A DNA stretch of 64,000 bases from Methylobacillus caricis (GCF_020532705.1 NZ_JAJAVD010000001.1:1674001-1738000), one strand, 5' to 3'; positions 29,374 to 39,031 are shown, counted from the stretch's first letter. Translations and numbers: made by a program. Notes: a model not told the origin generated them from the sequence alone.

Positions 29374-30372
29374 ATGCAGATATCCAGGACAGCACCGTTG
29401 ATTTCAAATCCCTTGCCCACCCTCCTGGGCCTGGCGAATTTATGCCCGGCATTAGCATTGGCCACCGGCTTTGTCGAACTCCCTGCCGAAGGCTTTGCAG
29501 TAGAAGATGGAACCAGTGCTTACACCCTCTGCAACAGCAGCGGAAAATTCAGCCCGCATGGACAGGCTGATATTCCACGTTCCAATATTCCGCTCAAGCC
29601 TACACCGGCGGTGAGCAATACCTGCGCCGTATTTCCTTCAAACGAAATCACGGCTCCCCTGGAAGGATACACGCTGGTCACGCATGCCGTACGCCAGGCC
29701 GTGATGAACAATGCTTACACCGCTTACAAGGACAAAAAGATCGCAAGCGTCACTGAATTTGTCTGGCGCAACCAAGCGCAGACCGAATGCATCTACGGCA
29801 CCAGGGTCATTACGCTTTCCAGCGCTGATGCCGATTTCAACGAACAGAAAAAAGGCCGCCAATATTTCCGTATCAGCGATGTAGCCAGGGGCGGATTGAG
29901 CGGCTTGCCGGTTGAAGCGGCCTATTCGCTTTATTCTTCAACGGCAGAACCGGTTTATCGGATTGGGCGCACCTTTACGGCAGTGCAATATAAAAACGGC
30001 CAGCACTATGCCAGGCAGCCCAGAACCAGCCCCGCATATCAGCAGGCGATCAATGGGCTGGCAGACCCGGGCCGAAATAGCGCTGTTCCCACTGCAGCCC
30101 AGCAATCCGCCTCACTGAATGACAACTGGGTGAACTTCACCACGGTAATCGGCCTGCCCAAACGCCCGGCTTCAGCCATGCTCTATGTCAAAACCGCCTG
30201 CTCTGCAGAAGCGCCGGTGACATTGCCGGACGCCATCCGGCTGCGCCAGACCACAGCCCCTTTCATTGAGCTGAGCGTCCCTGGCTTTGTGCCGCCAGGC
30301 GGCAAGATAGAAGCCGGTCCGGTACCGACAGCGACCACGGATTCTCGAGATCAGACTCTTCAACCATTTTAA
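29374..30372 (+). CDS. Exported cysteine-containing protein, unknown family (copy 2)
   Basis: 332 residues with a signal peptide (cleavage near ALA-TG, about 31). Paralogue of the protein at 19823-20797: shared LCN..G, CAVFP, MNN.YT, VWRN.A.TECI.G, VARGG, YRIGRT.TAVQ, ACSA and AIRLRQT, with cysteines at 53, 84 and 139 plus one near 273 at matching places. Unlike copy 1 its DNA is GC-rich and matches the operon around it. It sits 10 bases after the TolC-like gene and 9 bases before the major pseudopilin, bridging the type I and type II-like halves. A secreted substrate or periplasmic partner of either machine is possible; the function is unknown. Confidence 0.78.
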   Translation: MQISRTAPLISNPLPTLLGLANLCPALALATGFVELPAEGFAVEDGTSAYTLCNSSGKFSPHGQADIPRSNIPLKPTPAVSNTCAVFPSNEITAPLEGYTLVTHAVRQAVMNNAYTAYKDKKIASVTEFVWRNQAQTECIYGTRVITLSSADADFNEQKKGRQYFRISDVARGGLSGLPVEAAYSLYSSTAEPVYRIGRTFTAVQYKNGQHYARQPRTSPAYQQAINGLADPGRNSAVPTAAQQSASLNDNWVNFTTVIGLPKRPASAMLYVKTACSAEAPVTLPDAIRLRQTTAPFIELSVPGFVPPGGKIEAGPVPTATTDSRDQTLQPF

Positions 30373-30381
30373 GGAGGCCAT

Positions 30382-30840
30382 ATGTTCCCCTACTACCCAT
30401 CATGTCACCAGAGCCAGCGCATGGGAACAGCCATCGAAAGCCGTGGCTTTACGCTTCTTGAGCTGTTGGTGGTCATGGTCATCATCGGCCTGCTGGCGGG
30501 CTATGTTGGCCCCAAGTATTTCGCCCAGATCGGCAAGTCAGAAACCAAGACGGCCAAGGCACAGATTGATGCATTGAGCAAAGCACTGGACCAATACCGA
30601 TTGGATACCGGCCATTACCCCAGCTCGGAACAGGGTCTTGAAGCGCTCAACAATGCGCCATCGGACGAAACCAGGTGGCATGGACCCTATCTGCAGAAAA
30701 CCCTGCCGATAGACCCATGGGGCAAGCCCTATCTATACCGCTCTCCGGGAGAGCATGGCGAATATGACTTGTGGTCGTTCGGCAAGGACGGCCAGCTTGG
30801 CGGCACTGAAGAATCCGCCGACGTGGTGAGCTGGCAGTAA
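30382..30840 (+). CDS. gspG: Major pseudopilin, GspG family
   Basis: 152 residues. The prepilin peptidase site is G-FTLLELLVV (Gly20/Phe21) with Glu at +5, preceded by a rather long 20-residue leader. The C-terminal GspG domain has the conserved pattern YPSSEQGLEAL ... DPWGKPYLY ... GEYDLWSFGKDG with calcium-site acidic residues. GspG polymerises into the type II secretion pseudopilus. A perfect AAGGAGG lies 5 bases upstream of the ATG. It opens the T2SS-like half of the operon. Confidence 0.92.
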   Translation: MFPYYPSCHQSQRMGTAIESRGFTLLELLVVMVIIGLLAGYVGPKYFAQIGKSETKTAKAQIDALSKALDQYRLDTGHYPSSEQGLEALNNAPSDETRWHGPYLQKTLPIDPWGKPYLYRSPGEHGEYDLWSFGKDGQLGGTEESADVVSWQ

Positions 30841-30869
30841 GGCGACCCCTGGGTATACGGGAAACATGC

Positions 30870-32057
30870 ATGAAATTTGATCTGAAAGTAGCGCGCGGGG
30901 CAGAAGTGGAATCGCTGACGATAGAGGCTGGCGATACCCTGCAGGCACAGATATTGGCCGAAGCGCAGGGTTACAGTGTCCTGGCATTGCGCGCCCAGGG
31001 CAAGATGGCTGCTGGCAGGCGCTTGCGCAAGTCAAGGTTCAACCTCATGCTGTTCAGCCAGGAATTGCTGTCGTTGCTGGACTCAGGCCTGAGCCTGGTT
31101 GAGGCAATAGAGGCACTGGCAGAAAAAGAGGCCAATGCAGAATCCCGCAGCCTGCTGAACCAGATCATGGCATTGCTGTATGAAGGGTTGCCGCTTTCCA
31201 GTGCGCTGGAAAAATTTCCCGCGATATTCTCCCCGCTCTATGTCGCCCTGATCCGCAGCAGCGAACGCACCGGCGACATGGTGCAGGCCCTGGCACGCCA
31301 CGTCACTTACCAGGGCCAGCTGGATGCGGTTCGCAAGAAGATAGTCACTGCTTCCATCTACCCAGTGCTGCTGATCCTGGTAGGTGGTTTGGTCATGCTG
31401 TTCTTGCTGGGTTACGTGGTTCCCCGCTTCAGCACCATTTATGAAAGTGCAGGCAATGACCTGCCATGGATGTCGCAAATGCTGTTGGCATGGGGCCGGC
31501 TGCTGCATGACCATGGCTCGGCTGCGCTCACTGTTTCAGTGGCCGTAGCAGTGCTGCTGGGCTACTTGTTGAGCCGGCAGGCTGTACGTGCCGCCATCAT
31601 GCGGCAAATTTGGAAAATCCCGGCACTGGGTGAAACCATGCGCATTTATCAACTGGCAAGGTTCTACCGCACGCTGGGCATGCTGTTGCGTGGAGGCATT
31701 CCCCTGGTCACCGGGATGCAGATGGTGGCCTCCCTGCTGCAACCCGGCCTGCGCCACAGCCTGCAGCTGGCCGAGCATGATATCCGCGAAGGCAAGCCGC
31801 TCTCCAGCGCAATGGAGGAACATGGCATGACCACCTCGATTGCCATCCGTATGTTGCGTGTGGGCGAGCGTACAGGCCGCATGGGCGAGATGATGGAACG
31901 CATAGGAACATTCTATGATGAGGAAATCGCCCGCGCCGTGGACTGGTTCACACGTTTGCTGGAGCCGCTGCTGATGGTGGTCATCGGCCTGATCATCGGC
32001 ATTGTGGTTGTGCTGATGTATATGCCGATATTCGACCTGGCCGGGAGCATACAATGA
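30870..32057 (+). CDS. gspF: Type II secretion / type IV pilus inner membrane platform protein, GspF family
   Basis: 395 residues with two GspF repeats, each a cytoplasmic helical bundle plus membrane segments (around 165-190, 215-235 and 365-385). Landmarks are FSQELLSLLDSGLSLVEAIEAL in repeat 1 and FYRTLGMLLRGGIPLVTGMQ in repeat 2. It anchors the assembly ATPase and drives pseudopilin incorporation. Its stop overlaps the gspE start by 4 bases. Confidence 0.93.
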   Translation: MKFDLKVARGAEVESLTIEAGDTLQAQILAEAQGYSVLALRAQGKMAAGRRLRKSRFNLMLFSQELLSLLDSGLSLVEAIEALAEKEANAESRSLLNQIMALLYEGLPLSSALEKFPAIFSPLYVALIRSSERTGDMVQALARHVTYQGQLDAVRKKIVTASIYPVLLILVGGLVMLFLLGYVVPRFSTIYESAGNDLPWMSQMLLAWGRLLHDHGSAALTVSVAVAVLLGYLLSRQAVRAAIMRQIWKIPALGETMRIYQLARFYRTLGMLLRGGIPLVTGMQMVASLLQPGLRHSLQLAEHDIREGKPLSSAMEEHGMTTSIAIRMLRVGERTGRMGEMMERIGTFYDEEIARAVDWFTRLLEPLLMVVIGLIIGIVVVLMYMPIFDLAGSIQ

Positions 32058-33760
32058 ACCAGCCGCTGGACCATCTGCCCATCTTGCAGGCTTCTTCCGG
32101 GCTTAGCCTGCAGCAGGTCCAGCATGCTCGCCAGCTGGCAGCGCAAAGCCAGCAGCACCTGCTGGATGTGCTGGAAGAAATCTCCGCGATGGATTCGGAA
32201 AGCTTCATGCTGGCCTTGGGCAACCTGATGCGCTACCCGGTTTACGGCATATTGGAACTTTACGAGATGCAGCCTGATTTCAGCCTGTTGAGCTTTCCCG
32301 AGGCTGGCAAACAGGAGTGCATCGCCTTGCGGGCAACGGATGGCAAGCTGCACATGGTCTATGCCAACCCGTTTGACCCGTACCTGCATAGCCGCATGAG
32401 CCAGATTGCCAGGGAACCTGTTGGCTGGGGACTGGCACATCGCAAGGATATTGCCGCATTCCTGTCGCGTTATGAAGAAAGCATGCGCGCCATGGACGGC
32501 CTGCTGCCGGAACATGGGGATATCGAGAACGGCAGCAGCAGTATCGAGGACATTTCCCTGCGTTCCATTTCTGAAGACACCAGCCCGGTAGTCAAGCTGG
32601 TGCGCTCCACGCTGTATGACGCCCTCAAGGCAGGCGCCAGCGACATCCACATGGAGACCGACCCGCATGGCCTCACCATCAAGTACCGCATAGACGGCGT
32701 GCTCAGCATGGTGGGCAGCATCAACGGCATCATGCAGGCGGAACAGGCCATTTCACGCATCAAGGTCATGTCGGAACTGGACATCGCCGAACGCCGTGTT
32801 CCGCAGGATGGCCGTTTCAAGGTAATGGCGCTTGGCCGCGAAGTGGATATGCGCGTTTCCATTATGCCCAGCGTATTTGGCGAGGATGCCGTACTGCGTA
32901 TCCTGGACCGCAAGGCCCTTTCTGACCAGGCACAGGGGCTGAGCCTGGATGTGCTGGGTTTTGAACCCGCCATCATGGCCCGCTTCCGCCTGCTGGCGGA
33001 AGAGCCTTACGGCATGCTCCTGGTCACCGGCCCCACTGGCTCGGGCAAAACCACCACGCTGTACGGCATTATTTCCGAGATCAATAACGGCCAGGACAAG
33101 ATTGTCACGATTGAGGACCCGGTGGAATACCAGCTGCCCGGGGTACTGCAAATTCCGGTCAATGAGAAAAAAGGGCTGACGTTTGCGCGTGGCCTGCGCT
33201 CCATCTTGCGTCACGACCCGGACAAAATCATGGTCGGTGAAATCCGCGACCCGGAAACAGCGCAAATTGCTGTGCAATCCGCGCTCACCGGTCACCTGGT
33301 GTTGACCACGGTCCATGCCAACAATGTATTTGACGTCATCGGCCGCTTCACCAACATGAATGTGGACCCCTACAGTTTCGTTTCTGCCATCAACGGCATC
33401 ATGGCCCAGCGCCTGGTCCGCATATTGTGTCCGCATTGCTCAACCGATGACCAGCCTGATGCCGAGCTGTTGCAGAAATCAGGCATCAGCCCCGAAGCTG
33501 CACGGGAATACAGGTTCCGCCACGGACAGGGCTGTGGCCAATGCCATGGCACCGGTTACAAGGGCCGCAAAGCCATTGCCGAATTGCTTGTTTTCAATGA
33601 CCTCATCCGCGAACTCATCGTCACCCGTGAGCCGGTACGCAAAGTGAAGGAAGCCGCTCGTGCCAACGGCACCCGCACCATGCGTGAAGCGGCTCTCGAC
33701 ATGGTGAAACGCGGTGAAACCACTTTGCAGGAGATCAATCGTGTTACCTCCCTCGTTTAA
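32054..33760 (+). CDS. gspE: Type II secretion ATPase, GspE/PulE family
   Basis: 568 residues. It has an N-terminal T2SSE_N-type domain (about 1-150), a catalytic domain with Walker A GPTGSGKT (326-333), an Asp box (VTIEDPVEYQ), Walker B with GEIRD, and a His box (TTVHAN). The zinc tetracysteine loop (Cys459, 462, 494, 497) is typical of GspE rather than retraction ATPases. It powers pseudopilus assembly at the inner membrane. Confidence 0.94.
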   Translation: MNQPLDHLPILQASSGLSLQQVQHARQLAAQSQQHLLDVLEEISAMDSESFMLALGNLMRYPVYGILELYEMQPDFSLLSFPEAGKQECIALRATDGKLHMVYANPFDPYLHSRMSQIAREPVGWGLAHRKDIAAFLSRYEESMRAMDGLLPEHGDIENGSSSIEDISLRSISEDTSPVVKLVRSTLYDALKAGASDIHMETDPHGLTIKYRIDGVLSMVGSINGIMQAEQAISRIKVMSELDIAERRVPQDGRFKVMALGREVDMRVSIMPSVFGEDAVLRILDRKALSDQAQGLSLDVLGFEPAIMARFRLLAEEPYGMLLVTGPTGSGKTTTLYGIISEINNGQDKIVTIEDPVEYQLPGVLQIPVNEKKGLTFARGLRSILRHDPDKIMVGEIRDPETAQIAVQSALTGHLVLTTVHANNVFDVIGRFTNMNVDPYSFVSAINGIMAQRLVRILCPHCSTDDQPDAELLQKSGISPEAAREYRFRHGQGCGQCHGTGYKGRKAIAELLVFNDLIRELIVTREPVRKVKEAARANGTRTMREAALDMVKRGETTLQEINRVTSLV

Positions 33761-34610
33761 CTGGTCCCCGCCCTGGCGGGATGAATTACGTGTGCTGATA
33801 CAACCACACAAACTCACCCTGCTTAGAGTCAAGGGAGGAATGAAGCGCTTGCCTGTGGCAATCGAGGAATTACCCCTGGCGGCAACAGAAAACAGCCTGG
33901 CAAAAGCTGCCAGTCACGAATTCTGGCAACCTGCGGTCACCACATTGCATAAAGCGCTGAAGGATCCCAAGTGGCGCGGCTGCAAGCCCAAGGTCGTGAT
34001 ATCCAATCATTTTGCCAATTATTCCATCATTCCCTGGAATGCTGGCCTGACAAGCCATAAAGAGCAACAAGCGTTCGTTCGCCATTGCTTCATGCAGGCT
34101 TACGGTGATTTTTCACGCAGCTGGGATGTGCGCGCCAGCCCGGCTCCTTACGGCAATCCCACCCTAGCCAGCGCCATAGAGGACAATCTGTTGCAGGCTT
34201 TACGCCACGAGTTCAGGCAAGCAGGCATGCCACTCAGAAATATTCACCCCCACTTGATGATGGCGATCAATGTCATCCGCCAGCAATTCGGCCGCAAACC
34301 GCTGCCGCCTTCAATGTGCATGGTCATGCTTGAACACGGGCGATTGCTGATCGCACTGGTAGAAAGCGGAAAATGGCTGAGCCTGCAAAACTACGCGGCG
34401 GAATCAGACATCGAGATCCAGCTGGAAGCCCTGATAGAGCGGGAGGCCATCATTGCAGGGATTGATGCCGGCACCTGGCCTGTGTTTATTTACTGGCCGG
34501 AACCGAATATCAATATCGCCCTGCAAGGTCGCAAGGTACGCAATATTTTCTCGCTCGCCCAAGCTACGCCGCTGAATAGTTCAAAAATCAATATGGAGGC
34601 CTGGAGTTAA
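33741..34610 (+). CDS. Probable GspL/PilM-like (MshI-type) cytoplasmic assembly protein
   Basis: 289 residues from GTG 33741, supported by AGGAG 8 bases upstream; an earlier ATG at 33714 lies deeper in gspE and lacks a ribosome site. It overlaps gspE by 20 bases. There is no membrane segment. The order (segment near VVISNHFANYSIIPWN, then KEQQAFVRHCF) resembles the actin-like cytoplasmic part of GspL/PilM proteins, and the place before PilN/PilO/PilP-like genes fits. Sequence similarity is weak by eye, so the call rests mostly on position. Confidence 0.6.
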   Translation: MLPPSFNWSPPWRDELRVLIQPHKLTLLRVKGGMKRLPVAIEELPLAATENSLAKAASHEFWQPAVTTLHKALKDPKWRGCKPKVVISNHFANYSIIPWNAGLTSHKEQQAFVRHCFMQAYGDFSRSWDVRASPAPYGNPTLASAIEDNLLQALRHEFRQAGMPLRNIHPHLMMAINVIRQQFGRKPLPPSMCMVMLEHGRLLIALVESGKWLSLQNYAAESDIEIQLEALIEREAIIAGIDAGTWPVFIYWPEPNINIALQGRKVRNIFSLAQATPLNSSKINMEAWS

Positions 34611-34611
34611 G

Positions 34612-35130
34612 ATGCTGCCACCCATATCCCTCAATCATGCATTACCAGGCGAACACAAAAATGCCTGGGGGTTGGCCTTGCTCGTCATCGGTGGCATTAG
34701 CGCACTGGCATTGCTGGCCAGCCTACAGAAAATCAATCAGAGAAACAGCATCTTGGAACTGGATATCACCCAGATGCAGCAACCCAGCCATGGCCTGAAA
34801 CTCAGCGGCAAGGAAAGCAAGGCCAAGCTGGAAGAAATTGCAGCCGTGAAGAGTGCGATAGAGGAACTTTCACTGCCGTGGCAGCCCTTGTTCCAGGCTC
34901 TGGAAAACCTTGCATCTCCAGAAATAAAGCTGGTGGCAGTTGAACCCAACCCCAGGCAGCGCAAGCTGCGCATCACGGCAGAGACCAGCGATGTCGCCAA
35001 CATGTTCGGCTATGTACGCAGCCTGGGCAACCAATCCATATTCAACGACATTTTGCTGCTGACGCACGAATTTCATAACGATAGTGCGATACCTGTACGT
35101 TTTGTAGTGGAGGCAATATGGATTCAGTAA
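34612..35130 (+). CDS. PilN-like (MshI C-terminal-type) assembly protein
   Basis: 172 residues: a cytoplasmic N-terminus of about 18, one membrane helix (about 19-38), then a short coiled coil and a ferredoxin-like periplasmic domain. It starts one base after the preceding stop and overlaps the next gene by 13. Size, topology and position between PilM-like and PilO-like genes fit PilN. Sequence alone is not decisive. Confidence 0.6.
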   Translation: MLPPISLNHALPGEHKNAWGLALLVIGGISALALLASLQKINQRNSILELDITQMQQPSHGLKLSGKESKAKLEEIAAVKSAIEELSLPWQPLFQALENLASPEIKLVAVEPNPRQRKLRITAETSDVANMFGYVRSLGNQSIFNDILLLTHEFHNDSAIPVRFVVEAIWIQ

Positions 35131-35681
35131 CCCGGCAACGGCTCATGCTATGGGTCAAATATCAGGCGGGAAAACTTGGCTGGCAAGGAGTCACGGGATT
35201 GGGATTGCTTGGCTTGAGCCTGATTGCTTCCATTGCGCTGCTGTGGCCCAGGGCGCGTGCACTGGAGCAGTTGGAAACAGATGTGGCCATGATGCATCAG
35301 GCCATGCCTCGCCATCAGGGCCAGTGGATAGACCGATCCCCCCAGGCCTCCATCAATACCTTTTACCAGTTTCTACCCCGTGAAAACGAGGCTACCACCC
35401 TGCTTGCCCAGGTCATTGAGGCAGCTGAGCAGCATGGCTTGATCGCAGAGAAAGTGGATTACACCCTCAGCCGCAACAATGCGGCCAATTTCTCAAAATA
35501 CCAGATGACTTTGCCGGTACGCGGCCATTATGTAGATATCCGCAGCTTTATCAGCCACGTACTGAATACCATCCCGTCTTCGGCATTGAATGACATCAGC
35601 CTGAAACGGGAAGATATCCAAAGCGAGGAAGTCGAAGCCAAGCTGCGCTTTACGCTATACCTGCAAAAAGGTGATGCATGA
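35118..35681 (+). CDS. PilO/GspM-like assembly protein
   Basis: 187 residues with one membrane helix (about 23-45), a coiled coil and a ferredoxin-like periplasmic domain. It starts inside the end of the previous gene, with GTGGAGG upstream, and overlaps the next gene by 4 bases. Position and topology match PilO/MshJ/GspM, which with PilN forms the alignment subcomplex of the inner membrane. Confidence 0.62.
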   Translation: MDSVTRQRLMLWVKYQAGKLGWQGVTGLGLLGLSLIASIALLWPRARALEQLETDVAMMHQAMPRHQGQWIDRSPQASINTFYQFLPRENEATTLLAQVIEAAEQHGLIAEKVDYTLSRNNAANFSKYQMTLPVRGHYVDIRSFISHVLNTIPSSALNDISLKREDIQSEEVEAKLRFTLYLQKGDA

Positions 35682-36205
35682 GCGTGCCCCTAGCTCCCAG
35701 GCAACTCATCATATGGGCGGCGCTAGCGCTCAGTGTGCTGGCTACTGTCTGGACTTCGATGGCAGAAGACGACTCTGAAGTGGCAACACAAAAATCTAAC
35801 AGGCCTGCGCCAGCCCTGCCCGGTTCTCAACGGACCAATCCAGTCCAGCCGGACATGGATACGCTGCTGCTGGACGTGCAGAAATTAAAACGCGAACGCA
35901 TGACGGACCTGTCCCAGAACCTCTTCAGCGTTGATTCCCGCAGAGCACAACAAGCTGCGGAAAGTCAGCAAGCAGTGGCACAGCAGGTCATGGAAATTCC
36001 ACCGTTGCCTTTTACCTATGCCGGTAAGCTCGAAGATAACGGCCAATTCACCGTATTCCTGTCCATGGGAGAAAAAAATTACAGCGTCAAGATTGGGGAT
36101 GTGGTGGGTGAATGGAAAGTACAGAGCATCAACCCGCCAAACATGGTCCTGAGTTATCTGCCATTGCGCGCAGGAGTGCCCTTAATGATTGGAGACAGCA
36201 AGTGA
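35678..36205 (+). CDS. PilP/GspC/MshK-like protein
   Basis: 175 residues with an N-terminal membrane anchor (about 8-27), a linker rich in Pro and Gln, and a small C-terminal beta domain (about 108-172; PPLPFTYAGKLEDNG, then KNYSVKIGDVVGEWKV). This is the homology-region fold of GspC/PilP, which contacts the secretin N-domains. The stop overlaps the GTG start of the secretin gene. Confidence 0.7.
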   Translation: MSVPLAPRQLIIWAALALSVLATVWTSMAEDDSEVATQKSNRPAPALPGSQRTNPVQPDMDTLLLDVQKLKRERMTDLSQNLFSVDSRRAQQAAESQQAVAQQVMEIPPLPFTYAGKLEDNGQFTVFLSMGEKNYSVKIGDVVGEWKVQSINPPNMVLSYLPLRAGVPLMIGDSK

Positions 36206-38166
36206 AAGCAGCCCCTTACAAGCACATCAGCCTGACATTGCTGGTGATCGCACTCTCTGCCTGCTCCTCCCAGGAAATGAAGCAGCAGCAAAGTGACCTG
36301 GAATACCAGCAAGTCAAAACACTGATCAACTCAGGACAGGTTGAAGAAGGCATGCAACGCCTGCAAACCCTGATGCGCAGCTTCCCCCAGAACCCGGAAT
36401 ACCGTGCCTACTTCAAACAGCAACAGGATATGCAGCTGGCCATCCTGCTCAAAGAGGCTGACCAGCTCAAATACCAGAAACGCTGGGGAGAGGCAGATAT
36501 TGCCTACCGCCGAGTCCTGGACATGGATGAGCAGAACCAACGGGCGCAAAACGGCATCCAGCAGATGCGCGTTGCCAGCACGCATGACGCCATGATGCAG
36601 CAAGCGCAAACCTTGTTCAGCAACAATGATAGTGAAGCAGCACAGCAATTGGCACGGGCCGTACTGGCGGAAGATGCCAGCCACACGGGCGCACGGGCAT
36701 TGTTTGAACAGATAGAGCAAAAACGCATGGACAAACTCACCAACCCGCCACACATCCGCTCGGCCTTCAAGCGTCCGATCTCCCTGGAGTTCAAGGATGT
36801 GACGATCAAGTCCATTTTCGAGTTCATCTCCCAGGCAGCCGGCATCAACTTTACCTATGACCAGGAGCTGCGCGGCGACCAGCGGACCAGCGTTTTTCTG
36901 CGCAATACACCAATAGAAGAAGCGATTGAAGTGATATTGACCAGCAACCAGCTGGCAAAGAAAGTGCTGAACGACAATACGCTGCTGATTTATCCCTTGA
37001 GCCGGAGCCAGGAATACCAGGAAACCTTTGTCCGCAGCTTCTACCTGAGCAATACCGACGCCAAAAAGCTCATGAGCATGATCAAGACCGTGGTCAAGAC
37101 CAAGGACATCTACATTGATGAAAAGCTCAATACCCTGGTGATGCGCGATACTGCAGAAGCGATACGCACTGCGGAAAAACTCATCATCTCGCAAGACATG
37201 GCGGAACCGGAAGTGGTGCTGCAGGTGGAAGTGCTGGAAATCAACCGGCGCAGTCTGGAGAACATAGGCATACGCTATCCCACTTCAGTCTCGCTGGGAG
37301 TACAGGGACGTGACACAGTAAACGGCACCACGACATTGTCACCGGGCAAGCTGACCGTGAATGAACTGAAGAATTTCAATTCCAACCTGGGCGTATTCAG
37401 CATCAGCGACCCGGTGCTGGCCTTAAACCTGCTGCAGCAGGACACTGACACCAACCTGCTTGCCAACCCGCATATCCGGGTCAAGAACCGGGAGAAGGCC
37501 AAAATCCACGTGGGCGACCGCATTCCGGTCCTCACCAGCGTGGCCAACTCCACGGGGTTTGTCTCGCAAACCGTCAATTACATTGAAGTTGGCATCAAGC
37601 TGGATGTGGAACCCACCATACTGCTGAAGGACGAAGTGTCGATCAAGGTTGGCCTGGAAGTCAGCAACCAGACCGACAGGCTCACTTCCAGTACCGGTAC
37701 CGTTACCTATACCATCGGCACCCGCAATGCCAATACCATACTCCGCCTCAAGAATGGCGAAACACAAATATTGGCAGGCTTACTGAGGGATGATGAACAG
37801 AGAATATCCAACGGTGTTCCCGGCCTGTCCAAATTGCCATTGATAGGCAGGCTGTTCAACGACAGGAACAACGACCATAGCAAGAAGGAAATCGCGCTTC
37901 TCATCACTCCGCATATCATCAACAACCTGACCCCGGCGGATGCCATCTATACCGCTTTCCCGGCAGGGGTTGATCGCAGCAGCGGTGCCAATCGCAATGG
38001 ACGTCCGAATGTCGAAATCAACAACAATGTGGCAGTTCAGTCTCCCCCGGTAAAAACGCCACAGGAGATACAGGCGGAACGCGCAGAATCCGACCGTTCA
38101 TTTGCAGGCTCAGTCATGCGGCCCATGGATGAGATATCCAGCCCGGATAACGGAACTCCACGATAA
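36202..38166 (+). CDS. Lipoprotein secretin (GspD/MshL-type) with N-terminal TPR-like repeats
   Basis: 654 residues from GTG 36202, which has GGAG upstream and opens a lipoprotein signal (LSAC, acylated Cys21); the longer frame from 36112 overlaps the preceding gene. About 170 helical residues that look like TPR repeats follow, then an N0/STN-like domain (PISLEFKDVTIKSIFEFIS), an N1-type domain and the secretin core (NTDTNLLANPHIRV ... GDRIPVLT ... EVGIKLDVEPTI). It forms the outer-membrane pore. Attachment of lipid and TPR repeats to the secretin itself may make it self-piloting and replace a separate pilotin. Confidence 0.92.
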   Translation: MKAAPYKHISLTLLVIALSACSSQEMKQQQSDLEYQQVKTLINSGQVEEGMQRLQTLMRSFPQNPEYRAYFKQQQDMQLAILLKEADQLKYQKRWGEADIAYRRVLDMDEQNQRAQNGIQQMRVASTHDAMMQQAQTLFSNNDSEAAQQLARAVLAEDASHTGARALFEQIEQKRMDKLTNPPHIRSAFKRPISLEFKDVTIKSIFEFISQAAGINFTYDQELRGDQRTSVFLRNTPIEEAIEVILTSNQLAKKVLNDNTLLIYPLSRSQEYQETFVRSFYLSNTDAKKLMSMIKTVVKTKDIYIDEKLNTLVMRDTAEAIRTAEKLIISQDMAEPEVVLQVEVLEINRRSLENIGIRYPTSVSLGVQGRDTVNGTTTLSPGKLTVNELKNFNSNLGVFSISDPVLALNLLQQDTDTNLLANPHIRVKNREKAKIHVGDRIPVLTSVANSTGFVSQTVNYIEVGIKLDVEPTILLKDEVSIKVGLEVSNQTDRLTSSTGTVTYTIGTRNANTILRLKNGETQILAGLLRDDEQRISNGVPGLSKLPLIGRLFNDRNNDHSKKEIALLITPHIINNLTPADAIYTAFPAGVDRSSGANRNGRPNVEINNNVAVQSPPVKTPQEIQAERAESDRSFAGSVMRPMDEISSPDNGTPR

Positions 38167-38648
38167 TGTACGCTATCAGGCATATGCGCGGGTTTACGCT
38201 GATAGAACTGCTGGTGACGCTGGTGCTGCTTGCGCTCATACTCAGCTCAGCCGCACCGGTCATGCAGATCAATGCCAAACGTGCCAAGGAGCAGGAACTC
38301 AAGCGGGACTTATGGCAGCTACGTGACGCGATTGATGCCTACAAAAAAGCGGTGGATGACGGCCTGATCAAAAAATCGCCTGGACAGTCAGGCTACCCTC
38401 CCAACCTGAGAATATTGGTGCAAGGGGTAGAAAATCCACGTGATCCCAAAAAAGGAAAAATCTATTTCCTGCGCAGCATCCCACGCGACCCGTTTGCCAA
38501 TGACCCGGAACTATCCGCAGAAGCCAGTTGGGGAAAGCGCAGCTATGCCAGCTCTTTTGATGAACCTGCTGAAGGTGATGACGTTTATGACATCTACTCA
38601 CTTTCCAATGACAAAGGCCTTGACCAGCGGCCTTACCGGGAATGGTAG
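38166..38648 (+). CDS. Pseudopilin (type II secretion)
   Basis: 160 residues. The processing site is RG-FTLIELLVT (Gly9/Phe10) with Glu+5 present, followed by a long hydrophobic helix. The C-terminal part has PPNLRILV and RSIPRDPF, resembling GspG-type minor pseudopilins. The start shares one base with the secretin stop. It overlaps the next pseudopilin by 7 bases. Confidence 0.88.
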   Translation: MYAIRHMRGFTLIELLVTLVLLALILSSAAPVMQINAKRAKEQELKRDLWQLRDAIDAYKKAVDDGLIKKSPGQSGYPPNLRILVQGVENPRDPKKGKIYFLRSIPRDPFANDPELSAEASWGKRSYASSFDEPAEGDDVYDIYSLSNDKGLDQRPYREW

Positions 38649-39031
38649 GCATGAACCGGCAACCGCATGGATTTACCCTGATCGAGGTCTTGGTGGTCAT
38701 GGCCATTATCGCTACCCTGCTCAGCCTCGTCACACCCCGCTATTTCCAGAGTATAGACCGCGCCCGGGAAACCTCGCTACGGCATGACCTGATCGTCATG
38801 CGCGACGCGATTGATAAATTCTACAGTGACACCGGCGCTTATCCTGACACCTTGTATGACCTGGTGGAACGCAAATATCTGCGCGCCGTCCCGGAAGATC
38901 CCATCACTGAAAGTACGGATAGCTGGATTCTGGTTCCGCCAGAGGACCCGCAGGCCAAGGGGCTGGTATATGACATACGCAGCGGGTCAGAAAGCGTGGC
39001 CTCGGATGGCAGTTATTATGCGGAATGGTAA
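38642..39031 (+). CDS. Pseudopilin (GspG/GspH-like, short)
   Basis: 129 residues from ATG 38642; ATG 38651 is an equally plausible start. The processing site is HG-FTLIEVLVV (Glu+5 present). The C-terminal half has FYSDTGAYPDTLYDLVERKYL and VPEDPITES, a compact GspG-like domain, and ends in SYYAEW. It overlaps the following gene by 14 bases. Confidence 0.87.
   Translation: MVGMNRQPHGFTLIEVLVVMAIIATLLSLVTPRYFQSIDRARETSLRHDLIVMRDAIDKFYSDTGAYPDTLYDLVERKYLRAVPEDPITESTDSWILVPPEDPQAKGLVYDIRSGSESVASDGSYYAEW

Noticed and set aside
36112-36201. Longer secretin start inside the preceding gene
   Set aside because: It would hide the lipoprotein signal; the GTG at 36202 has GGAG and overlaps the previous stop as other genes here do.
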